DNA from: Deltaproteobacteria bacterium | GTDB taxonomy: Bacteria > Myxococcota_A > UBA9160 > UBA4427 | Direction of reading: 5' to 3' | NCBI GenBank assembly: GCA_016713665.1 | Contig: JADJOR010000012.1 | Span: 1-37,687, forward strand | DNA length: 37,687 nucleotides | Shown here: positions 20,016-27,789 of the stretch, in pieces | Numbering within the stretch: the stretch's first letter is position 1 | Layout: every line of letters starts with the position of its first letter | The notes under the pieces: generated by a model | What the model saw: the letters and a program-made list of their open reading frames with translations, nothing else | Databases searched by the model: none | Told to the model about the DNA's origin: nothing | Made by a program: the position numbers and the translations under genes

Positions 20016-22391
20016 ATGGTCCAGGCTGCGAGCGCAATTCCGGGGGAGCTTCCCGTCCCGCCGAAGGGGATCCTGCGCGTCGTGTATCTGCTCGATGCGG
20101 CGAGCTCCTTCGAGGAGAAGCTGCTTCGCGACCGGGTCGCGTGCCACGCGACCGAGCCCGGTACGAGCGTGCAGGCGATCTCGATCCCGGCGTCGCGCCG
20201 ACGTCGCGGCGTCGTCGGATCGGAGCTCGAGGCGGCGCTCGCAGCCGGGGACGACGCGCTCGTCGCGCCGCTGCGGGTCGCATGGCTCGCCCGCGGCGAC
20301 AAGGCCGAGCAGAGCGTTCCGTTCCGCGAGCTGCTCTGGCGCGGCGATCCCCGCGATCCGAACCGGCTCCACGCCTGGTGGATCGGGCGGTTCGCGCGCG
20401 ATCGCCGGAGAATCGTCGCCGGCGAGCCTGCGCTCGCATCGGAGCTCCGCGATCGTTGGCGACAGCGAATGGAGAGCGACGCGGGTGCGACCCTCGGATT
20501 CGCGGAGTTCGTCGCGCGCCAGGCCGCACTCGCCCTCGAGCGCGCGGAGCGCAAGCTGCGCGGGGCCCGCTACAAGATTCCGCTCTTCGTGCGCGAGGAG
20601 ATCCTGGCTCGTCCGAGCTTCCGGGGCGAGCTGAGCGTGATCGCGGGCCGCCTCGGACGCGAGCCGGCGGGTGTCCTGCGCGAGGCCGAGCGCGACCTGG
20701 TCGAGATCGCCGCGACCCATCGGCCGACGATGGTCGACCAGGTCGTGGCCCAGTTCCGTCGCGTGATCACCCGCGGCTATCCCGGCGTGCTCCAGTTCGA
20801 TCGCGACGCGCTCGAGCGCGTCCGTGCGCTCGCGCAGCACCACACCGTCGTCTTCCTTCCGACCCACAAATCGAATCTCGACCACTGCGTCGTCAGCGTC
20901 CTGCTCCACGACAATGGCCTCCCGCAGAACCACACCGCGGGCGGCGCCAACATGAACTTCTTCCCTGTCGGCCCGATCGTGCGGCGCGCAGGCATCTTCT
21001 TCATCCGACGCAGCTTCAAGGACGACGAGATCTACAAATGCGTCCTGCGTCACTACATCGACTACCTGGTCGAGAAGCGTTTTCCGCTCGAGTGGTACAT
21101 CGAAGGCGGGCGCTCCCGTTCCGGCAAGCTGCTGCCGCCGCGCTTCGGATTGCTGGCGTACGTCGTCGATGCCTATCGTCGCGGGCGGGCGGAAGACGTC
21201 GTCCTGCTCCCGATTTCGATCGCCTACGACCAGATCTCCGACGTCAGCGACTACACGGCGGAGCAGCGGGGCGGGGAGAAGGAGCGCGAGGGGCTCGGCT
21301 GGGTCGTCCGGTTCATCCGCAGACTGGGGCGCCGCTACGGCCATGTCTACGTTCGTTTCGGCGAAGAGATCTCCCTCGCGAAGGTGCTCGGCACACCGGA
21401 TCCGAGCGCCCCTCCGAACCCCGAGGACCGCAGCCTGGAGCTCCAAAAGCTCGCGTTCGAGGTCTGCGTCCGGATCAATCGGGCGACGCCGATCACGCCG
21501 ATCTCGCTCGTCTGCCTGGCCCTCCTCGGCCATGGCGATCGTGCGCTCTCGCTCGGCGAGCTTGCGGGATCGCTTCGCAACCTGGTCGACTACGTGCGGC
21601 GCCGGAACCTGCCCGTGACCGAAGAGATCCTGCTCGAGACCCCGGAGGTCCTTGAGCCGGTTCTCGATCCGCTCGTCGCGAACGGCCTGCTGCTGCGCCA
21701 CGAGGATGGACTCGAGGTCGTCTACGGCATCGCGCCCGAGCACCATCTCGCGGCCGCCTACTACCGCAACACCGTCATCCACTACTTCGTGACGGGTGCG
21801 ATCGCCGAAGTCGCGCTGCTGCGTGCGGCGGAGCCCGACGTCGGAAATCGAACGGAGGAGTTCTGGCACGAGGCCCTCGCCCTGCGCGACCTGCTCAAGT
21901 TCGAGTTCTTCTTCCCGGAACGCGAGCAGTTCGTCTCCGAGCTGCGATCCGAGCTGGATCGGCAGGCATCGGGATTCGAGAGCGCGCTCGAGCGGGGACC
22001 GGACGCGATCTCGGCCTACCTCGCCCAGCTGCGCCCGTTTCATGCGCACCGGATCCTGCGCCCCTTCCTCGAGGCCTATCGAGTCGTCGGGCTGGCGCTC
22101 GCTCGGCGGCCGACCGAAACCCCCATCGACGAGAAGGATCTTCTGCGCGAATGCCTGGCGCTCGGGCGTCAGCACGTCCTGCAGCGCCGCATCCAGCGTC
22201 AGGAGTCCGTCTCGCGCACCCTCTTCGCGACGGCGACCAAGCTGGCGCGACACCGGGGTCTGACGGAGACCGGCGGCACGGAGCTCGCCCTGCAACGGCA
22301 GCGCTTCGCCGAGGAGCTGCTGAGCACGATCCGCAGGATCGACGCCGTCGAGGCGCTCGTGCGCGCACGCCAGGCCGGCATTCTCGATTGA
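20016..22391 (+). CDS. plsB: Glycerol-3-phosphate 1-O-acyltransferase, PlsB type
   Basis: This enzyme transfers an acyl group to the sn-1 position of glycerol-3-phosphate, the first step of phospholipid and triacylglycerol synthesis, at the inner membrane. One uninterrupted frame of about 791 residues matches PlsB length. Acyltransferase blocks appear in order: block I HX4D in LPTHKSNLDHCV (about residues 285-296), block II GIFFIRRSF, block III WYIEGGRSRSGKLLPPRFG and block IV VLLPISIAYDQI. The C-terminal PlsB region continues (VYGIAPEHHLAAAYYRNTVI). ATG 20016 is preferred to GTG 20010; neither has a strong ribosome-binding site. It lies 107 nt upstream of the WS/DGAT-HAD-PlsC fusion on the same strand, so they are probably co-transcribed. 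It is one of the few genes here with no frame break. Confidence 0.93.
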   Translation: MVQAASAIPGELPVPPKGILRVVYLLDAASSFEEKLLRDRVACHATEPGTSVQAISIPASRRRRGVVGSELEAALAAGDDALVAPLRVAWLARGDKAEQSVPFRELLWRGDPRDPNRLHAWWIGRFARDRRRIVAGEPALASELRDRWRQRMESDAGATLGFAEFVARQAALALERAERKLRGARYKIPLFVREEILARPSFRGELSVIAGRLGREPAGVLREAERDLVEIAATHRPTMVDQVVAQFRRVITRGYPGVLQFDRDALERVRALAQHHTVVFLPTHKSNLDHCVVSVLLHDNGLPQNHTAGGANMNFFPVGPIVRRAGIFFIRRSFKDDEIYKCVLRHYIDYLVEKRFPLEWYIEGGRSRSGKLLPPRFGLLAYVVDAYRRGRAEDVVLLPISIAYDQISDVSDYTAEQRGGEKEREGLGWVVRFIRRLGRRYGHVYVRFGEEISLAKVLGTPDPSAPPNPEDRSLELQKLAFEVCVRINRATPITPISLVCLALLGHGDRALSLGELAGSLRNLVDYVRRRNLPVTEEILLETPEVLEPVLDPLVANGLLLRHEDGLEVVYGIAPEHHLAAAYYRNTVIHYFVTGAIAEVALLRAAEPDVGNRTEEFWHEALALRDLLKFEFFFPEREQFVSELRSELDRQASGFESALERGPDAISAYLAQLRPFHAHRILRPFLEAYRVVGLALARRPTETPIDEKDLLRECLALGRQHVLQRRIQRQESVSRTLFATATKLARHRGLTETGGTELALQRQRFAEELLSTIRRIDAVEALVRARQAGILD

Positions 22392-22498
22392 GCCGCCGAG
22401 GGCGTGGCTGACCGCCCGACGTGCGCGCCGGAACGTGCGGCGGGGGGGTATGCCTGCCGTCGACCCACGCAGAGAACGAAACGAAGGAGTCCGAATCC

Positions 22499-25462
22499 AT
22501 GTCGAACCCGTCGAACGAACCGATCGCGCTCCCGAACGCGCTGAGCCCACTCGATTACATCATGTTCCGCATGGACGAATTCCCGGCGGCCCGCGCTTCG
22601 GGAATCGGCGTCTTCGTCCTCGATCGCGCGCCGGATTGGGATCGCCTCTGCCGTGTCTTCGAGCGCGGCAGTCGCCTGTTTGCACGCCTGCGCCAGCGGG
22701 TGGTGGAGCCCGTGCTGCCCGTGACGGGGGCCCGATGGGCGGTCGATCCGGATTTCGATCTCGGATTCCACGTCCGCCGGGTGAGAGTGTCTGCACCGGG
22801 CTCCGTGCGTCAGCTCCTCGATCTCGGCGAGCGGCAGATGATGCTTCCCTACGACCGCGCGCGACCGCTCTGGGACGTGCTGCTCGTGGAAGGCCTCGAG
22901 GACGGGCGCGCCGGCCTGATCGCGCGCTGGCACCATTGCCTGACCGATGGGCTCGGCGCGATCCAGCTCGCGAACCTCCTCTACGACACCGAGCGCGACG
23001 CCGAGCCGGGACCCATGCCGCCGCTGCCGGTCCCCGAAGACCTGACGCCCGAGGGCCTGACCCGCAGCGCGCTCCGCAGACTTCCCGAGACGCTCGGGCG
23101 CGGACTGTTCGATCGGCTCGGAGACCTGCGCGATCGCGTCGGCGAAGTCGTTCGCGCGCCGGGAGAATCGTTCGCCACGGCGAGCGAGTTCGTCGAGTCG
23201 GCTCGGCGCATGATGCGACCGCCGCCCGTCGAACCGTCGCCGATCCTGCGTCGACGGGGCCTGGTCCGCCATTTCGAGGTGATCGATTTCGCGCTCGCGG
23301 ATCTCAAGCAGGCGGCGAAGGCCACTGACGGATCCGTGAACGACGTCTACCTCGCCGGGCTGGCGGGCGTGCTCCGGCGCTATCACGAAGCGCTCGGAGT
23401 GGAGATCGATGCGCTGCCGGCCGGCATCCCGATCAGCACGCGCCGCGACGACGATCCCGCGGCAGGCAATCATTTCGCCGGCGCCCTGCTCGCGCTCCCG
23501 ATCGGTGAGCGGGATCCGAGGGCCCGGGTGAAGGCGATCCGGGAGCTCGTTCTCGCGGCCCGGAGCGAACCCGCGATCGGGGCGACCAACATCACCTCGC
23601 CCCTGTTCCAGCACTTCCCGCAGGCCGCCCTGCGTGCGGTTTCTCAGCTCCAGCGCGGCATCGACGTGCAGGCGAGCAACGTTCCCGGACCGCGCGAGCC
23701 CTGGTTCGTCGCGGGGGCCGAGATCCTGCGCAACTACCCCTTCGGACCGCTCCCGGGCCCGGCCATGATGACCGTCCTCTACTCACAGGCGGGCCAGTGC
23801 ACGATCGGTGTCAACTGCGACGCGGCGGCCATCGCCGATCGCGCGCTCTTCGTGAAATGCCTCGAGGAGGGCTTCGACGAGATGCTGGAGCTCGGACGCG
23901 AGCGCCCGGGCGATGCGGTGCAGACGCGAGCCCGGCGTCCGCGGAGGGGCGAGGCGAAGTCCTCCGATGCGAGTGGGCAGGCGCCGCGTGCCGCCGGCGC
24001 CGCGCGCGAGCGCTCGTCCCGAAGGCCGGGGACGGTCGAGGAGATCGAGGCCTCGCCGGCGGGCCCGCAGACCGCAGCCTTCTTCGACTTCGATGGCACC
24101 CTGATCGAAGGTTATTCCGGCGAGGTATTCGCGCGCGATCGCTTCCGGCGCCGGGACGTCAGCGTGGCCGAGCTCCAATCGACCGCCCGTTCGGGGCTCG
24201 ACGCCGCCCTCGGTCGTTCCGGGTTCGCCGAGTTCCTGAAGAGCAGCATCTCGCTCTCGCGCGGCCGCCCGCTCGCGGAGTTCGTCGACCTCGGCGAGCG
24301 GCTCTATGCCGAGACGATCTCGAAGCGGGTCTACGCGGAGGCGCGCGCGCTCGTCGAGGCGCATCGGCGGCGCGGACACACGATCGTGATCACGACCTCG
24401 GCGGTCCGATATCAGGTGGCGGCGGCCGCCGCCGATCTCGGCATCGACCATGTCCTGTGCAACGAGCTCGTCGCGGAGCAGGGGCTGCTGACGGGCGCGG
24501 TCGTCGAGCCCATTCTCTGGGGGCCGGGCAAGGCGAGGGCGGCCCAGCGCTTTGCCGCCGAGCACAAGATCGACCTCACGCGCAGCTATTTCTACGCCGA
24601 CGGCGACGAGGATGCGGCGCTGATGCACGTCGTCGGGAATCCGAGACCGACGAACCCGCATTCGGGATTGCGAAAGCTGGCCCAGCAGCGGGGTTGGCCC
24701 GTGCTCGAATTCGAGAAGCGGCCGAAGATCGGGCTCTCCGGAGCGATCCGGGCCGTGGCCGGAACCGCGAGCCTGCTGCCGGCGGCCCTCGGCGGCATCG
24801 TGGTCGCGGCGGCGCGGGGCGACGTCCGAACCGGCGTCGAGTACGCGTCGACCCGCTGGTTCGACACGATGTTCGCGGTCAACGGCGTGCGCTTCCGCGT
24901 CCAGGGCGAGCGCCATCTGCGGGACCCCCGACCGGCGATCTTCATCTGGAACCACGTGAACGGATTCGATCCCCTGATGGCTTCGAAGCTCGTCCGGGAG
25001 AATTTCACGGGGGTCGCGAAGCAGGAGATCAGTCGGGATCCTCTTATGGGGACCCTGGGTCGTCTCGGCGGCGGGGCCTTCGTCGACCGCGCGGATTCGA
25101 AGAAGGCCGTCGCGGCGCTCGAGCCCCTCGAACGCGCGCTCTCCGAGGGTATCTCCGTGCTGATCGCGCCCGAAGGCACGCGGCATGGCAGCGGGGAGCT
25201 CGGGCCCTTCAAGAAGGGTGCGTTTCGCATGGCCATGAAGGCCGAAGTCCCGATCATCCCGATCGTCTTCCGCAATGCGCTCGACGTCGCCAAGCGCGAC
25301 GAGCGCGTGATGCGGGCAGCGACGGTAGACGTCGCGGTGCTCGATCCCATCTCGGTTGCGGAGTGGAGTGCAGACGAGCTCGAAGAGCGGATCGAGTCGG
25401 TGCGTCGGCGCTTCCTCGAAACCCTCTCCGACTGGCCGGACGAGCCGTTCGTCGAGCTCTAG
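22499..25462 (+). CDS. Trifunctional fusion: WS/DGAT acyltransferase + HAD-IB phosphatase + PlsC acyltransferase
   Basis: An intact protein of 987 residues starts at ATG 22499 (AAGGAG at 22484-22489). Domain 1 (about residues 1-460) is a wax ester synthase/diacylglycerol acyltransferase with active site ARWHHCLTDGLGAIQLANLL (HHxxxDG) and conserved QASNVPGPREPWF. A charged linker (about 465-525) follows. Domain 2 (about 525-745) is a HAD-IB hydrolase: AAFFDFDGTLIEGYSG with both catalytic Asp, VITTSAVRYQVAAAA (motif II Thr/Ser) and YADGDEDAALMH (motif IV). Domain 3 (about 775-987) is a PlsC-type acyltransferase: FIWNHVNGFDPL (HX4D), GGAFVDRAD and LIAPEGTRHGSGELGPFKKG. HAD-PlsC fusions are known; adding WS/DGAT gives the last three steps to triacylglycerol on one chain. 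That the HAD domain dephosphorylates phosphatidate is inference. Confidence 0.92.
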   Translation: MSNPSNEPIALPNALSPLDYIMFRMDEFPAARASGIGVFVLDRAPDWDRLCRVFERGSRLFARLRQRVVEPVLPVTGARWAVDPDFDLGFHVRRVRVSAPGSVRQLLDLGERQMMLPYDRARPLWDVLLVEGLEDGRAGLIARWHHCLTDGLGAIQLANLLYDTERDAEPGPMPPLPVPEDLTPEGLTRSALRRLPETLGRGLFDRLGDLRDRVGEVVRAPGESFATASEFVESARRMMRPPPVEPSPILRRRGLVRHFEVIDFALADLKQAAKATDGSVNDVYLAGLAGVLRRYHEALGVEIDALPAGIPISTRRDDDPAAGNHFAGALLALPIGERDPRARVKAIRELVLAARSEPAIGATNITSPLFQHFPQAALRAVSQLQRGIDVQASNVPGPREPWFVAGAEILRNYPFGPLPGPAMMTVLYSQAGQCTIGVNCDAAAIADRALFVKCLEEGFDEMLELGRERPGDAVQTRARRPRRGEAKSSDASGQAPRAAGAARERSSRRPGTVEEIEASPAGPQTAAFFDFDGTLIEGYSGEVFARDRFRRRDVSVAELQSTARSGLDAALGRSGFAEFLKSSISLSRGRPLAEFVDLGERLYAETISKRVYAEARALVEAHRRRGHTIVITTSAVRYQVAAAAADLGIDHVLCNELVAEQGLLTGAVVEPILWGPGKARAAQRFAAEHKIDLTRSYFYADGDEDAALMHVVGNPRPTNPHSGLRKLAQQRGWPVLEFEKRPKIGLSGAIRAVAGTASLLPAALGGIVVAAARGDVRTGVEYASTRWFDTMFAVNGVRFRVQGERHLRDPRPAIFIWNHVNGFDPLMASKLVRENFTGVAKQEISRDPLMGTLGRLGGGAFVDRADSKKAVAALEPLERALSEGISVLIAPEGTRHGSGELGPFKKGAFRMAMKAEVPIIPIVFRNALDVAKRDERVMRAATVDVAVLDPISVAEWSADELEERIESVRRRFLETLSDWPDEPFVEL

Positions 25463-25563
25463 CCGGTCGTCCATGCGCCGGCGATGGCCACAGCAGGCTT
25501 GCGTCGAGGGTCTTCCGACCGTGCCGGATCCGCCTCTGCCGTTGGAGCCCGAGGTTCAGATCA

Positions 25564-25613
25564 AGGCGCCCCTGGAAAGACTCGAACTTGCGACCCTGAG
25601 GTCCGCAAGCTGG
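25564..25613 (-). repeat. Partial tRNA-Arg 3'-half copy (possible attachment-site remnant)
   Basis: On the minus strand this reads from the anticodon loop (CAGCTTGCGGA) through GGGTCGCAAGTTCGAGTC to a degenerate acceptor end (GGGGCGCC). Over about 37 nt it matches the intact tRNA at 27112-27188 with two mismatches, including an identical 21-nt core. The 5' half, D-arm and a paired acceptor stem are absent, so it is not a functional tRNA. Such 3'-half duplications are typical of tRNA-targeted integration. Confidence 0.7.
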
Positions 25614-25794
25614 GAAGGGGCCAGGCAAATCACGGGGGTACAGGCGCGACGCGGCATACGGCGGCACTGAGCGGCACCGGACGGCACCTGAGGCGTCGCT
25701 GGAGGGGCCGCGCGTCGCTTACCGTCGCCGTTCCCCGCCCGAGGCTCCGCAAGCGCACTCTTTCAAATCCAATGCTTCGTATTAGTTTCGCACA

Positions 25795-25881
25795 ATGTTG
25801 GACCGTCGCATCCTCCCGAGAATCCTGAACGACCTTTCGGCCCAGGCGGCCGTCGTGCTGGACTTCTCGCTGGCTTGCTGA
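25795..25881 (+). pseudogene. Short N-terminal remnant resembling AAA_14/DUF4143-type ATPases
   Basis: A 28-codon frame reads MLDRRILPRILNDLSAQAAV then VLDFSLAC and stops. The first part resembles the N-terminus that precedes the Walker A loop (GPRQVGKTT) in DUF4143 ATPases, but the similarity ends where that loop should begin. It may be a truncated gene or chance. Confidence 0.3.
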
Positions 25882-26068
25882 CACCCATCATCGCGTGGTG
25901 GGCTCTGGCTTCTGCCTCTGACGTTCGTTCCGAACGACTGACCCAACGCTGATCAGCAGGTCCCGACCCCGACCGATCGTTCGAGTACGCCCGTCGCCCT
26001 GAGCGGTCGATGAAAACCGCTTCATCGACGACGTCCACCCCCGCACCGACATAGATCATCCCACCACG

Positions 26069-26206
26069 CCTTATCGAGTCATTCTCTGGACCACGGGACG
26101 GATCGGGGCGGTCGCACTGACCGGAATCATCGAGCACCCGGAACTCGAACTCGTAGGCGTCTACGCCTGTTCGTCATCCAAAGACGGTGTCGATGCTGCG
26201 TCGTCG
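26069..26206 (+). pseudogene. Truncated N-terminus of a dihydrodipicolinate-reductase-like dehydrogenase
   Basis: The frame reads PYRVILWTTGRIGAVALTGI then IEHPELELVGVYACSSSKDG. This is the N-terminal Rossmann segment (TGxxG, then the acidic strand end) of DapB-like or 2,4-diaminopentanoate-dehydrogenase-like proteins. There is no usable start codon upstream, and the similarity ends after about 46 residues, just before the antitoxin gene. The rest of the gene is absent, so this looks like a deletion remnant. Confidence 0.55.
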
Positions 26207-26311
26207 TGCCATCGCGACCGCTCGATCGAACGGGCGGACCCCGGAAGACTTCCGCTCCGGTTTGCATCTTCGGGCGGATTCCACCAAAATGGAGGCAAAG
26301 TGGAGGCTTGC

Positions 26312-26542
26312 ATGGCAACTCTGAACATCAAGGGTCTTCCGGAGCGGCTCTACAAGAAGCTCCGGGCGCGTGCGAAGCGCAATCACCGCTCGATCGCCCA
26401 GGAAGTGACCCAGATCTTGAGTGGAGCGCTCGAAGAGCCGCAGCCCCGTTCGATCCTGGAGCTCCAGGGGCTCGGGAAGGAGCTCTGGTCGCATCGCCCT
26501 GCGACGGAGCACGTCGACGAGGAGCGACGGACTTGGGATTGA
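26312..26542 (+). CDS. FitA-type ribbon-helix-helix antitoxin
   Basis: This 76-residue protein starts MATLNIKGLPERLYKKLRAR and continues AKRNHRSIAQEVTQIL, the Arc/MetJ ribbon-helix-helix pattern of FitA/VapB-like antitoxins: a short beta strand followed by two helices. The C-terminal half (SILELQGLGKELW) would bind and neutralise the toxin. ATG 26312 is chosen over ATG 26300 because GGAGG lies about 6 nt upstream of it. Its stop (26540-26542) overlaps the toxin start, as is usual for toxin-antitoxin operons. It probably represses its own promoter together with the toxin. Confidence 0.85.
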   Translation: MATLNIKGLPERLYKKLRARAKRNHRSIAQEVTQILSGALEEPQPRSILELQGLGKELWSHRPATEHVDEERRTWD

Positions 26543-27024
26543 TCGAGGACATCGGGGAAGGCCCCGTCGCGCTCGACACGGCTCCCTTCATCTACTGGAT
26601 CGAGGAGCATCCTGACTACCTGGGGGTCGTCGGTCCGGTCTTCCGAGCGGCGGACGCCGGGGACGTCGAGGTCGTTTCCTCGAAGCTCACACTTCTCGAA
26701 GTGATGGTCGTTCCGTACCGGGTCGGGCAGCTCCAGCTGGCCGAGCGGTACGAACTGCTCCTGACGGGATCGCGTCACATCCGACTTCTCGACATCGACC
26801 TCGACTTGCTCCGCGCGGCTGCGTATCTGCGAGCGCTGCACGGAGTCAGGACACCCGATGCCTTGCAGCTCGCTGCAGCCCTCGCTGCGCGAGCGACGGT
26901 GTTCGTGACGAACGATCGGAGGCTGCCGACTCTACCGGGCCTCGAGATTCTGCAGCTCGCCGACTATCTCCAGCCATTCAGTTGGCAGAGGACCGTCGGA
27001 AGTCTGCGGGGACGATCTGCTTGA
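26533..27024 (+). CDS. PIN-domain toxin (VapC/FitB family)
   Basis: PIN-domain ribonucleases cleave RNA using Mg2+ held by acidic residues. The protein reads LGLIEDIGEGPVALDTAPFI with the first Asp, Glu in KLTLLEVMVVPYR, Asp in GVRTPDALQLAAALAARATV and Asp in FVTNDRRLP, giving the family's conserved acidic quartet. About 163 residues, slightly longer than a typical VapC. The best start is TTG 26533, 8-9 nt after GGAG and overlapping the antitoxin by 10 nt; no ATG is in frame nearby. It forms a type II toxin-antitoxin pair with the preceding gene, inside the interval bounded by tRNA sequences. Confidence 0.87.
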   Translation: MGLIEDIGEGPVALDTAPFIYWIEEHPDYLGVVGPVFRAADAGDVEVVSSKLTLLEVMVVPYRVGQLQLAERYELLLTGSRHIRLLDIDLDLLRAAAYLRALHGVRTPDALQLAAALAARATVFVTNDRRLPTLPGLEILQLADYLQPFSWQRTVGSLRGRSA

Positions 27025-27063
27025 CATGACGAGTCCCGACCAGTCCTCGAGGGTGGCAGACTT

Positions 27064-27089
27064 GATCGGCTTCCGTATCGCGATTTTTT
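27064..27089 (+). terminator. Possible weak intrinsic terminator after the toxin gene
   Basis: A 6-bp stem GATCGG/CCGTATC with one bulged T and a 3-nt loop is followed, 4 nt later, by six T residues (27084-27089). It lies 40 nt downstream of the toxin stop and is the only T-tract near a hairpin in this interval. Confidence 0.35.
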
Positions 27090-27111
27090 CGTGAGCGACT
27101 GTTTGGAAGAA

Positions 27112-27188
27112 TGGCGCGCCCGGCAAGACTCGAACTTGCGACCCTCAGCTCCGCAAGCTGATGCTCTATCCATCTGAGCTACGGGCGC
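27112..27188 (-). tRNA. tRNA-Arg, anticodon GCG
   Basis: The minus strand from 27188 reads GCGCCCGTAGCTCAGATGG, with acceptor arms GCGCCCG/CGGGCGC pairing fully. The D-arm is GCTC/GAGC, the anticodon arm TCAGC-TTGCGGA-GCTGA, the variable loop GGGTC and the T-arm GCAAG-TTCGAGT-CTTGC. A discriminator G and an encoded CCA follow (27112-27114), 77 nt in all. The anticodon is GCG, reading CGC/CGU. Most bacterial tRNA-Arg genes of this family carry ACG, which is modified to inosine. Confidence 0.92.
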
Positions 27189-27789
27189 GCTGCCATTCTC
27201 GGACGGCGGTCGGTGGAGAACCGGGACCGCCGGAGGCGGGACCGTAGCGGGTCCTCGCGGCGAAGCCTAGTCCTCGGGGCCGACTTCGAGCCGGTGCGTC
27301 CGACCCCGGCGCCGGGCGAGCGGGCCGATCGCGATCGCAACCTGGATCGCGCCTCCGATCGCCGAGCGTCGGGAGCGTGCGGCTTGGAACGGGACGCTCG
27401 GTTCGAGCGCCGCCACGCGGTCCGTCACCCCCGGATCCTCGACCGGCGCTCCCGCGCCCTGCCTGGTGGCCCGATCAGGAAGGAACCCCCACAGGGAAAT
27501 CGGGGAGCCGACCGATTCGGCCGAACCGGACTCGCTCCCTCGGGCCGTCGATCCCTCGGCCCGTCGGTCCCGTCTGTCCCGCCTCCCCGATCGCCGTCGA
27601 AGCGCCCCTCCCCGCCTGCAGGGTCCCGCGCCTTCGATCCCGCTCTCGCTTCGTGAAGGCCTTCACACGACGCCCGCGATTTCTCCCGATCGACGGCGCC
27701 TCGCCGACCCCCACCACCCGAGCCCGTCGATTCCTCCTGCATCGGGCGATTGCAAGCCAGCCCCCGGATCGCCACGGAGGAGAGACGAC
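27189..27789. other. Intergenic region between tRNA-Arg and the PHP-family gene
   Basis: About 600 bp lie between the divergently oriented tRNA and the next gene. All frames here look non-coding: Arg/Pro/Ser-rich, no recognisable domain. It must hold promoters for both neighbours, but no clear -35/-10 pair is visible. A ribosome-binding site, GGAGGAG at 27776-27782, serves the downstream ATG. Confidence 0.5.

Larger units (their letters stand above)
25463..26299. other. Gene-poor interval with remnants
   Basis: About 840 bp holds no intact gene. It contains a partial tRNA-Arg 3' half, a short N-terminal ATPase-like peptide and a truncated dehydrogenase N-terminus, each listed separately. The open frames between 25463 and 25760 do not resemble proteins. 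Confidence 0.6.

Noticed and set aside
19896..22550. An 884-codon minus-strand open frame
   Set aside because: It lies opposite the intact PlsB gene, whose four acyltransferase motifs are on the plus strand. The antisense translation shows no domain.
22199..25474. Long minus-strand frames (471 and 563 codons) opposite the WS/DGAT fusion
   Set aside because: They are antisense to a motif-rich, uninterrupted forward gene with a good ribosome-binding site, and their translations are Arg/Asp/Leu-rich without motifs.
26206..26532. Upstream extension of the toxin frame to ATG 26206
   Set aside because: It would run in another frame through the whole antitoxin gene, and the extra sequence has no similarity to PIN proteins.
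27466..27789. Upstream extension of the PHP-type gene to GTG 27466
   Set aside because: The added 108 residues are Arg/Pro-rich and precede an obvious signal peptide. ATG 27790 has a strong ribosome-binding site.
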